DNA from: Bacillota bacterium
Lineage (GTDB): Bacteria; Bacillota; Clostridia; Acetivibrionales; JAKOSZ01
Direction: 5' to 3'
NCBI GenBank assembly: GCA_029776555.1
Contig: JAKOSZ010000305.1
Location: 1 to 6,172, forward strand
DNA: 6,172 bases
Under the pieces are notes generated by a model. The model saw only the letters and a list, made by a program, of their open reading frames with translations, was not told the origin of the DNA and did not search any database. The position numbers were made by a program, and so were the translations under genes. Below, piece by piece: positions 1-5,673 of this stretch (position 1 is the first letter of the stretch; every line of letters starts with the position of its first letter).

Positions 1-15
1 CATGATTACTTTACC

Positions 16-138
16 TTAACCCGGCCTAATCATCATACTGCTGGCTGCCTGGCAATGTCAAGGGCGAGTATTAACGAGTTCATCTTGACCCTTGACGTTG
101 CCAGATGCAGCCAGCTATCATTCCAACAGCCGGGTTAA
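16..138. repeat. Long imperfect inverted repeat (hairpin-forming, 123 bp)
   Basis: The outer arms TTAACCCGGC (16-25) and GCCGGGTTAA (129-138) are perfectly complementary over 10 bp. After an internal loop of 13-14 nt per side, a second pair of arms follows: 40-64 (starting GCTGGCTGC, ending GTCAAGGG) and 89-115 (starting CCCTTGAC, ending GCAGCCAGC). These match apart from a 2-nt indel and one C/T difference. The central loop is about 24 nt. There is no T-run after either arm, so it does not look like an intrinsic terminator. It could be a small non-autonomous element or internal structure at the edge of an insertion sequence lying to the left. The inverted repeat is seen directly; its nature is not known. 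Confidence 0.8.
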
Positions 139-140
139 TA

Positions 141-201
141 GTGACATTTTCTCACGATAATTAACTGTATTTTGGGGTGACATTTTCACAAGTTATTGAC
201 A
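141..201. mobile_element. Possible IS21-family-like element terminus (remnant or right end)
   Basis: The motif GTGACATTTTC occurs at 141-151 and again at 177-187, a period of 36 bp, and each copy is followed by a similar A/T-rich stretch. The second copy ends in TTGACA at 201, so read inward from the right the sequence starts TGTCAATAAC. Ends starting TG and carrying several internal direct repeats with a GTGACATTTTC-like core are typical of IS21-family elements as I remember them. No transposase (istA/istB) is in the window, so the element would have to lie to the left or be a remnant. The repeats are certain; the family is an inference. Confidence 0.35.
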
Positions 202-324
202 TGGTTTTCCTCTTTCTGCCTTTTCTTTCGCGGCATCGGACAAGGCCGGCCTAAAAACGGCGTGGAATCCGGGGGTGTTCCCACCAGGGTTCTGCCTTTT
301 TCAACAGCTTCACAGCGGTGAAAG
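202..324. other. Intergenic stretch downstream of the GH94 gene, no feature recognised
   Basis: This is the 3' flank of the leftward GH94 gene. I looked for an intrinsic terminator on the minus strand and found only weak stems: TTCAC/GTGAA near 310-323 and GGTG/CACC near 278-292, neither followed by a U-run. A TTTTT run at 253-257 (minus strand) is preceded by a stem of only about 3 bp. No ORF here looks coding. Confidence 0.5.
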
Positions 325-2685
325 TCATCCCAGCAATACTTCCACCTTGTTTACCGCTTTCATCCTGTCGAAAGGTATAAAATTGCCCTTGAGCTCTTCG
401 CCGTTAACCACAAGCTTTTTCACGCCATGGCATACCCTTGAGGGATTGCTCACCGAAATTTCAAAGCGCTTGCCGCGGTACACCCTTGTTGCGGTAAAGC
501 CGTCCCAATCATGGGGTATGGTGGGGTCAACCACCAGGCCGTCATACTCCGCCCGGATGCCCAGCATATACTGGCTGGCCGCCACAAAGCTCCAGGTGGC
601 CGTGCCGGTAAGCCAGGAGTTGCGCGCCCTGCCGAAGTGATAAGGGTGTTCCTTACCGGTTATGAACTGGGAGTAAACATAGGGTTCCATTGTGTAAACG
701 TCGGCCATGTCATTCTTGGCCGCCGGGAGAAAAGCCCTGTAGAATTCAAAGGCCCTGTCTCCCCTGCCAAGCATTCCCTCGGCCACCACCGCCCAGGTGT
801 TTGCATGGCAGAAAATTCCCCCGTTTTCCTTAAGTCCCGCCGGGAATGTGGTAATGGCGCCAACTTCCGCAATATGCTCCCGGTAGGCGGGATAGTTTTT
901 AACAATGCCGTGCTCGGTGGCCAGATACTCCTTGAGGCTGTCCATGGCCTTAAGCGCTTTTTCCCTGTCGGCGGCCCCCGATATTACGGCCCAGGTCTGG
1001 GAATTTATGAAAATCTTGCACTGTTCGCTTTCCTGTCCTCCCAGCTTCTTCCCGCTGTCAATATAGCCCCGCAGGAACCATTTGCCGTCCCAGGCATACT
1101 TGTCAATGCTCTCCCTTATCTCATCCCGGTAAGCGGTAAAGCGCTTAACATCGGCTTCCCTGCCAACCCTGCGGGCGATTTCTATAAACTCGTTAAGCCC
1201 TCTGAAGAATAGGAAGGTGCTCCAGATGCTTTCGCCCTTGCCCTTGAGATTCAGACAGTCATTCCAGTCGGCCGCCATTCCCAGCAGAAGGCCGTGGGGT
1301 CCGCGCTTCCCCCAGGAAAACTCCAGCGCCTGTTTAAGGTGGTCATAGACCGAAGCTTCTCCCCTGTCGGCATATTGAACCAGTTCATCCAGGAAGGACA
1401 TGTCACCGGTTTCCTTGAGATAAGCCGGTATTGAAATCAGCAGCCACAGGTGGTCGTCGGAGTATATCCGGGACTCGGGCGGCACATTGTGATCGCCCTG
1501 GGTCCAGGTAAGGGGCTGTATCTGGTGCATTGCGGCGCCAAAAGAGAACTGGCCCTTTAAGAGGTCTGTAAGCTTGTTCTTCACAAGCTCAGGGATGGCA
1601 TGCACTACCCCCAGGGTATCCTGGTTAGTGTCACGGTAACCCAGTCCGTCCCGGCCGCCTGCCTCATTGAAGGACGCCGATCTGGACCAGTTGAAAGTGG
1701 TATGACACTGGTACTGGTTCCATATGTTGACCATCCTGTTCAACTCTTCCGAAGGGGTATTGCAGGTATAGCTGCCCAGGCGGTCATTCCAGTAAGCCTG
1801 CACCTTTGTAAATTCCTCATCCACCCTGCTTCTGTCCGAGTATATTCTTTTGTATTCCGCCCCAACGCTTTTGGCATCGCCTATGCCGACTATATACAGG
1901 GCATATTTCTTTTCGCCGGGCTTTAAGCTGATCCTGTTTTGAACCGAACCGCAGGGTGAGCCCCCAACGGCTATTGAGTTGGAGCACTTGCCCTTTTCAA
2001 CGGCTATGGGATTCCCCTCATGGCGGTAACGGCCTATGAAGTACTCCCGGTCGGTGTCAAAACTCTCCACCGGCAGGACGGACGCCATAAAAGCCTTGGG
2101 CTCCCGGAAGGGCCAGAGCCTCAGCGTATAGTCAATTATGTCATCCTGGTAATCCATGCGGCAGGTATACAGAATGTACTGGAAGTTGGTGAGGTCCTGG
2201 TTCATATCCCAGAAAGCCCATTCCACGTACGTAAAAAGGGAAAGCTCTCTCTCTTTGTCGGAGGTGTTTTCTATTTCAAGTTCCCAGAATTCCAGCGGCT
2301 TATCTATCGGAACAAAGACCCTGTAACTGCTTTTTATGCCCCTGTACTCACTCTCAAAGCGGGTATAGCCGAGCCCATGGCAGCACCTTGTCTTAAAACT
2401 GTCAAGGGGCTTGCCCACCGGCTGCCAGGACGCCGACCAGTAATCGCCGTCCGCGTTATCCCTTATATACACATAGCGGCCCGGCCGGTCCATGGGTATG
2501 CTGTTGAACCTGAAGCGCATCAGCCTTCCCGATTTGGGAGACTTGTAAAAGGCATACCCGCTGGCATTGTTTGAAATAATGCCGCAGTATTCAGCCGTAC
2601 CGAGATAGTTTACCCACGACATGGGGGTATTGGGATTTTCAATCACATACTCGCGGTTTTTGTCGTCAAAATAGCCATACCTCAC
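325..2685 (-). CDS. Glycoside hydrolase family 94 phosphorylase (cellobiose / N,N'-diacetylchitobiose phosphorylase-like)
   Basis: 786 aa, the usual length for the family. GH94 enzymes cleave a beta-linked disaccharide with phosphate, giving a sugar-1-phosphate and a free sugar in the cytoplasm, which saves ATP. The N-terminus (YGYFDDKNREYVI, NYLGT) and the beta-sandwich match the family. The catalytic barrel carries SRSAS (Arg335), GGRDGLGYRD (345-352), the ADWNDC motif with the expected general acid Asp476, LKENGGIFCH (His627) and WLTGT (Thr693, Gly694); the last residues are expected to bind phosphate. I see no signal peptide. The GGRDGLGYRD loop and the absence of an insertion after ADWNDCLNL look more like chitobiose phosphorylase than clostridial cellobiose phosphorylase, as I recall those sequences. 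Substrate stays undetermined; cellobionic acid is also possible. The GTG start at 2685 is chosen because the family N-terminus begins there and a strong ribosome-binding site precedes it. An in-frame ATG at 2844 would add 53 residues encoded by repeat DNA. Confidence 0.93.
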   Translation of the reverse strand: MRYGYFDDKNREYVIENPNTPMSWVNYLGTAEYCGIISNNASGYAFYKSPKSGRLMRFRFNSIPMDRPGRYVYIRDNADGDYWSASWQPVGKPLDSFKTRCCHGLGYTRFESEYRGIKSSYRVFVPIDKPLEFWELEIENTSDKERELSLFTYVEWAFWDMNQDLTNFQYILYTCRMDYQDDIIDYTLRLWPFREPKAFMASVLPVESFDTDREYFIGRYRHEGNPIAVEKGKCSNSIAVGGSPCGSVQNRISLKPGEKKYALYIVGIGDAKSVGAEYKRIYSDRSRVDEEFTKVQAYWNDRLGSYTCNTPSEELNRMVNIWNQYQCHTTFNWSRSASFNEAGGRDGLGYRDTNQDTLGVVHAIPELVKNKLTDLLKGQFSFGAAMHQIQPLTWTQGDHNVPPESRIYSDDHLWLLISIPAYLKETGDMSFLDELVQYADRGEASVYDHLKQALEFSWGKRGPHGLLLGMAADWNDCLNLKGKGESIWSTFLFFRGLNEFIEIARRVGREADVKRFTAYRDEIRESIDKYAWDGKWFLRGYIDSGKKLGGQESEQCKIFINSQTWAVISGAADREKALKAMDSLKEYLATEHGIVKNYPAYREHIAEVGAITTFPAGLKENGGIFCHANTWAVVAEGMLGRGDRAFEFYRAFLPAAKNDMADVYTMEPYVYSQFITGKEHPYHFGRARNSWLTGTATWSFVAASQYMLGIRAEYDGLVVDPTIPHDWDGFTATRVYRGKRFEISVSNPSRVCHGVKKLVVNGEELKGNFIPFDRMKAVNKVEVLLG

Positions 2686-2692
2686 GGCACTT

Positions 2693-2701
2693 CCCTCCTT
2701 T
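2693..2701 (-). promoter_or_regulatory. Ribosome-binding site of the GH94 gene
   Basis: On the minus strand AAAGGAGGG lies 7 nt before the GTG at 2685. This near-perfect Shine-Dalgarno decides the start in favour of GTG 2685 over the upstream in-frame ATG at 2844, whose codon lies inside a REP-like repeat. Confidence 0.85.
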
Positions 2702-2722
2702 ACTCTTTTCAGGCCAAACAGG

Positions 2723-2890
2723 GCACAGAGCCGTCTCCCTGTGCCGCTGCGCCGTACGCGGGAAATTTTACCGCCAAACGTCAGGCTTTCATCGCCCGCA
2801 ACACAGGGAAACCATCCCTTTGTCGTCTTTATCGTCCCGAACACAGGAGAACCGTCCCCTTGTGTTTACAGGAGAACCGTCCCCTTGTGT
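2723..2890. repeat. REP-like palindrome cluster between ybaK and the GH94 gene (4 copies)
   Basis: Copies are at 2723-2744 (degenerate), 2801-2823, 2841-2865 and 2866-2890. The consensus arm is ACACA then GGGGA, with loop ACCG, then TCCCC, one unpaired T, and TGTGT: a hairpin of two 5-bp stems with a single bulged base. All copies face the same way, judged by the bulge and loop. The last two abut without a gap and share the variant GGAGA. The copy at 2866-2890 touches the last base of the ybaK stop codon. The compact bulged-hairpin design resembles REP sequences mobilised by REP-associated tyrosine transposases (TnpA-REP/RAYT); no such gene is in the window. The leader of the GH94 mRNA would run through these repeats. 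Confidence 0.85.
2752..2865. repeat. Composite repeat module, copy A (flank plus two REP-like palindromes)
   Basis: This stretch aligns over its whole length with 3550-3667. Both start CCGTAC, share GGAAATTTTA, a GTCAG-CT block, GCAACACAGGGAA, the linker TTATCGTCCCGAACACAGG (2829-2847 here) and a final REP palindrome. Differences are scattered substitutions and small indels, so the copies have diverged since duplication. The unit that moved or duplicated was therefore larger than a single REP. In this copy the module overlaps the 5' region of the GH94 gene upstream of its GTG start. Confidence 0.8.
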
Positions 2891-3361
2891 TTATGTCCAG
2901 TTCTTGCAGACATCCACCCACGCAATGCAATTTGAATGCCTCTCCAGCTCTTCCAGGCTGAGTTCAATGGCGCTGTTGCTGCTGCCGCAGGCGGGATACA
3001 CCTTTTCAAACCTTTTTAACGAGATGTCAAGGTAAACATCAACACCCTCATTGACACAGAAGGGGCAAACCCCGCCGACGGTGTGGCCTATTAGAAGCTC
3101 TACCTCTTCCGGGGTGAGCATTTTCGCTTTTGTATTAAACCGGGCCTTAAACTTGGCGTTGTCAACCTTGGCATCCCCGGCGGCAACGATTATAATCCCC
3201 TTTTCGCCCACCTTAAAAGACAGGGACTTGGCAATAAGCTCCGGCGGACAGCCCAGGGCTTCTGCCGCCAATTCCACTGTAGCGGACGACGTCTCGAATT
3301 CGTGGATTCTTGAATCCAGACCAAACTGTTTGAAGTATTTCCTTACCCTTTCAATGCTCAT
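2891..3361 (-). CDS. ybaK: YbaK/EbsC-family aminoacyl-tRNA deacylase (probable Cys- or Ala-tRNA(Pro) trans-editing factor)
   Basis: 156 aa, a complete single-domain YbaK/EbsC (INS-like) protein. Members hydrolyse wrongly charged aminoacyl-tRNA in the cytoplasm, E. coli YbaK acting on Cys-tRNA(Pro). Visible family features are ELIAKSLSFKV with the expected catalytic Lys45, AAGDAKVDNAKFKARF (about 60-75), the VGGVCPF signature (95-101), DISLKRFEKVYPACGSSNSAIELS (about 112-135) and a C-terminal ELERHSNCIAWVDVC. The gene lies downstream of proS on the same strand, separated by 390 bp of repeats, which supports a role in proline tRNA quality control but makes a tight operon doubtful. Start: the ATG at 3361 has AAAGGAG 9 nt upstream; the ATG at 3370 sits directly against that Shine-Dalgarno with no spacer and is less likely (it would give 159 aa). 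The precise substrate cannot be read from sequence. The TAA stop is followed without a gap by a REP-like repeat. Confidence 0.92.
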   Translation of the reverse strand: MSIERVRKYFKQFGLDSRIHEFETSSATVELAAEALGCPPELIAKSLSFKVGEKGIIIVAAGDAKVDNAKFKARFNTKAKMLTPEEVELLIGHTVGGVCPFCVNEGVDVYLDISLKRFEKVYPACGSSNSAIELSLEELERHSNCIAWVDVCKNWT

Positions 3362-3370
3362 ATGCTCCAT

Positions 3371-3377
3371 CTCCTTT
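3371..3377 (-). promoter_or_regulatory. Ribosome-binding site of ybaK
   Basis: AAAGGAG on the minus strand, 9 nt before the ATG at 3361 and 0 nt before the alternative ATG at 3370. The spacing favours the inner start. I found no convincing promoter for ybaK in the repeat-filled region upstream. Confidence 0.7.
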
Positions 3378-3403
3378 GCGTACGTGGCGGCTATAGGCGC
3401 GGT

Positions 3404-3504
3404 TTGTTGTCAGCAGAGCCTGTAACACGGTAGAACCGTTCCCTTGTGTTGGGTGCAGCTTGTTGTCAGCCGGGTCCGAACACAGGTGAACTGTCCTCTT
3501 GCGC
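3404..3504. repeat. Tandem duplication of a ~46-bp unit (period 56 bp)
   Basis: TTGTTGTCAGC occurs at 3404-3414 and 3460-3470. Each copy is followed by a short purine/C-rich spacer and then a diverged REP palindrome (3425-3449 and 3480-3504), so the duplicated unit is TTGTTGTCAGC plus spacer plus REP. It is a second repeat architecture, different from the 115-bp composite module, in the same intergenic region. Confidence 0.65.
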
Positions 3505-3549
3505 CCGTCACATTGTGCTGTTACTTTCGCGGCGGCCGACGGCATTGAA

Positions 3550-3667
3550 CCGTACAGTTGGAAATTTTATCAGCAATGGTCAGACTACTTATCCTTCGCA
3601 ACACAGGGAACCCGTCGCCTTGTGTCGTTTTTATCGTCCCGAACACAGGGGAACCGTCCCCTTGTGC
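3550..3667. repeat. Composite repeat module, copy B (flank plus two REP-like palindromes)
   Basis: Counterpart of 2752-2865. The shared left flank (CCGTAC, GGAAATTTTA, GTCAG-CT, TTCGCAACACAGGGAA) is not itself palindromic and extends about 50 bp beyond the first REP. The second REP here (3643-3667) is near consensus, whereas the counterpart in copy A has GGAGA in place of GGGGA. The first REP here has a different arm mismatch from copy A, which suggests independent drift of the stems. Confidence 0.8.
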
Positions 3668-3751
3668 ACTTGAACACAGAGGAACCGTCCCCGAAGCGCA
3701 CACAGGGGAACCGTCCCCCTGTGCCCCGTCCCCCTGTGCCCTCGTGCACTG

Positions 3752-5467
3752 TCAGCGGGCCGTCAGCCGGGCAATTAAGTCTTGAATGGCTGAAACCGCC
3801 TCGCCCATCTTAACTTTCATGGATATTGCCTTGTCCCTGGTGACTATCTCACAGCATGACTCCCTTATGTTGCGGGGGCTCACAATGACACGGATGGGAA
3901 CACCGAGCAAATCGGCATCCGCGAACATCACTCCCGCGTTGACGCTCCTGTCGTCATAGATCACCTCAATATTTTTCTCCTGCAGTTCCCGGTACAACCG
4001 ATCGGCGTATTCCCTGCTTTCGGCGCTGTCAGCCCGGACACAGCAGGTGTGTACCTGCCAGGGGGCTATGGATATGGGCCAAATTGGGCCAAAATCGTCG
4101 TGGCGGGCTTCACATACCGCCGCGGCCAGACGGCCCACTCCTATGCCATAGCAGCCCATCAACGGGTACTGCCTTTCCCCGTTTTTATCCAGGTACTGCA
4201 TCCCCATTGACCGGGTATACTTTGTCCCCAGCTGGAATATGTTGCCCACTTCTATGCCGCGGAATATGGAAATGGCGGGTTTGCCGCACTGGGGGCAAAT
4301 GCCCCCGTCTTTTATCCTGGCAAAATCATGGTATTCCACATGGCCTATGTCCCGCTCAACCTGCATCCCCTTGTAGTGGTAATCGGCAATGTTTGCGCCC
4401 CAGACAAGGTTCCTGGCGTCTTTAAGGGAACGGTCAAAGAGGACGGTGAAATCGCCTTTTAAATTAAAGGGGCCGATAAATCCCGCCGCAAGCCCGCAAT
4501 CCCCGGTAATCACAGCCGGATACACATCTTCGCCCAGGTGTTTCCTGAGTTTGGTCTCATTTACCTCCAGGTCCCCGCGAAGGAACAAAAGCACGTATTC
4601 ACCGCCGGCCTTTTTCTGGTATACAACAGTCTTGCAGGAATGCTCAACAGGGTGGTTTAGGAAAGCGCAAACCTCATCAATTGTCTTCATGCCCGGCGTA
4701 TAAACCAGGTCCGGTTTTTCGTCGGCGCCCTCATCATCGTTTTCCACAATACATTCCGCCACTTCGGTATTTGCCCGGTAATCGCAATGGGAACAGACCG
4801 CAATGGAATCTTCGCCGATGGGAGTCAGGAGCATGAACTCATGGGAGATGTTTCCGCCCATCATGCCCGGGTCGGAGGCGACAACCACCACTTCCGGAAG
4901 CCCAACCCTGTAGAAGATCCTTTTATATGCCTCATAGCATTTATAGTAGTATTCTTCCAGGTCCTCCCGGCTGGTATGAAAGGAATAGGCGTCTTTCATG
5001 GTAAATTCCCGCACCCTGATGAGTCCGCCCCGGGGACGCGCTTCATCCCTGAACTTTGTCTGTATCTGGTAAATCATAAAGGGGTACCTGGTGTAGCTCT
5101 GGCCGTATTCACGCACCAGGTGAACGGCAGCCTCCTCATGGGTCATGCCAAGCACCATTGGGCTCTTGTTCCTGTCATTGAACCTTACCAGCTCCTCCCC
5201 GACACCCTGGTACCTTCCCGACTCTTCCCAAAGCGAAGCTGGCATGACAACGGGAAACAGCACTTCCTGCCCGCCTATGGCGTCCATTTCCTCCCGGATA
5301 ATCTGCTCTATCTTCCGGGTGACGCGGTAAAGGGGGGGATACAGCGAAAAAATGCCGTTTGCCACATTCTTTATATATCCTCCGCGGATCATCAGCGCGT
5401 GACTGTCAATGACGCAATCGGAAGGCCTTTCCTTAAACCTGTCTCCCACAAGTTTTTCAAGCTTCAT
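3752..5467 (-). CDS. proS: Prolyl-tRNA synthetase (class II, bacterial type with INS editing domain)
   Basis: 571 aa, close to the 572 aa of E. coli ProRS. It activates proline with ATP and charges tRNA-Pro in the cytoplasm. Class II features are clear: the GMTHEE loop (107-112), motif 2 RDEARPRGGLIRVREFTMKD (140-159), RGIEVGNIFQLGTKY (403-417) and motif 3 GCYGIGVGRLAAA (438-450), followed by the anticodon-binding domain (about 475-571). Between motifs 2 and 3 lies the INS editing domain (about 225-390), with Lys279 at the same number as the key editing lysine of the E. coli enzyme, and the GFIGP (GxxxP) loop at 329-333. CxxC pairs at 225/228 and 391/394 flank INS and may bind zinc. Start: the ATG at 5467 has GGAGG 7 nt upstream, matches the family start MKLEKL, and lies downstream of the promoter. 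A longer frame from GTG 5671 would add 68 residues unlike any ProRS and would begin upstream of the promoter. Confidence 0.97.
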   Translation of the reverse strand: MKLEKLVGDRFKERPSDCVIDSHALMIRGGYIKNVANGIFSLYPPLYRVTRKIEQIIREEMDAIGGQEVLFPVVMPASLWEESGRYQGVGEELVRFNDRNKSPMVLGMTHEEAAVHLVREYGQSYTRYPFMIYQIQTKFRDEARPRGGLIRVREFTMKDAYSFHTSREDLEEYYYKCYEAYKRIFYRVGLPEVVVVASDPGMMGGNISHEFMLLTPIGEDSIAVCSHCDYRANTEVAECIVENDDEGADEKPDLVYTPGMKTIDEVCAFLNHPVEHSCKTVVYQKKAGGEYVLLFLRGDLEVNETKLRKHLGEDVYPAVITGDCGLAAGFIGPFNLKGDFTVLFDRSLKDARNLVWGANIADYHYKGMQVERDIGHVEYHDFARIKDGGICPQCGKPAISIFRGIEVGNIFQLGTKYTRSMGMQYLDKNGERQYPLMGCYGIGVGRLAAAVCEARHDDFGPIWPISIAPWQVHTCCVRADSAESREYADRLYRELQEKNIEVIYDDRSVNAGVMFADADLLGVPIRVIVSPRNIRESCCEIVTRDKAISMKVKMGEAVSAIQDLIARLTAR

Positions 5468-5474
5468 ATGCCTG

Positions 5475-5479
5475 CCTCC
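5475..5479 (-). promoter_or_regulatory. Ribosome-binding site of proS
   Basis: GGAGG on the minus strand (within CTGGAGG), 7 nt before the ATG at 5467. It fixes the proS start against the longer in-frame alternative. Confidence 0.8.
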
Positions 5480-5540
5480 AGTAATTGATACCGCATTTAT
5501 AAGTCGTCCCGGGGTCCCGTGACAAGTGATCCATAAGGCC

Positions 5541-5569
5541 AATATACAATAAAAAGACAAGCTTTTCAA
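5541..5569 (-). promoter_or_regulatory. Probable sigma-A promoter of proS
   Basis: On the minus strand TTGAAA (5569-5564) and TATATT (5546-5541) are separated by exactly 17 nt, five of six consensus bases in each box. Transcription would start near 5533 and leave a leader of about 65 nt. That is too short for a T-box riboswitch, so proS here appears not to be T-box controlled from this promoter. The leader contains the palindrome CCCCGGGG but no clear terminator. Confidence 0.65.
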
Positions 5570-5673
5570 CCACCGGCCCCAGGCGCTGCCAGGGAGCTGA
5601 CATGAACATCCTCTAAAGGTCTTCTTCCGCTCCCTTCGCCCCCCTGGCCAACCGCCGCAAAACCGCACCACCT

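Larger units (their letters stand above)
3404..3740. repeat. REP-like palindrome cluster between proS and ybaK (6 copies plus a half copy)
   Basis: Copies of the bulged palindrome are at 3425-3449, 3480-3504, 3601-3625, 3643-3667, 3674-3698 (3' arm degenerate) and 3700-3724, with a half copy (3' arm only) at about 3726-3739. All have the same orientation as those beyond ybaK. Sequence quality varies: 3643-3667 and 3700-3724 are near consensus, while 3425-3449 and 3480-3504 are diverged. Spacing is irregular, from 1 to nearly 100 bp. The cluster starts 12 bp after the proS stop codon and fills most of the 390-bp gap, so a proS transcript would end in a chain of GC-rich hairpins. None has a U-run, so they are not classical terminators. 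Confidence 0.85.

Noticed and set aside
16..138. Integron attC site
   Set aside because: The ends CCTTAAC and GTTAATA do not satisfy the RYYYAAC/GTTRRRY core sites, and the long perfect outer arms are unlike attC.
511..2574. Long plus-strand ORFs opposite the GH94 gene (511-1212, 1600-1926, 2020-2574)
   Set aside because: They are antisense shadows of a well-conserved coding sequence, with no family motifs or ribosome-binding sites of their own.
3404..3740. CRISPR array
   Set aside because: The repeats are short palindromes with irregular spacing from 1 to nearly 100 bp, are heavily diverged and occur on both sides of a gene. No cas gene is present.
3404..3740. REP hairpins as intrinsic terminators of proS
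   Set aside because: No copy is followed by a U-run in the direction of transcription; an effect on mRNA stability is possible but not a classical terminator.
4787..5488. 233-codon plus-strand ORF opposite proS
   Set aside because: It mirrors the highly conserved catalytic region of ProRS in antisense and shows no independent evidence of coding.
5468..5671. 68-residue N-terminal extension of ProRS from GTG 5671
   Set aside because: It matches nothing in ProRS, lies upstream of and across the predicted promoter, and the ATG at 5467 has a proper GGAGG and the family start.
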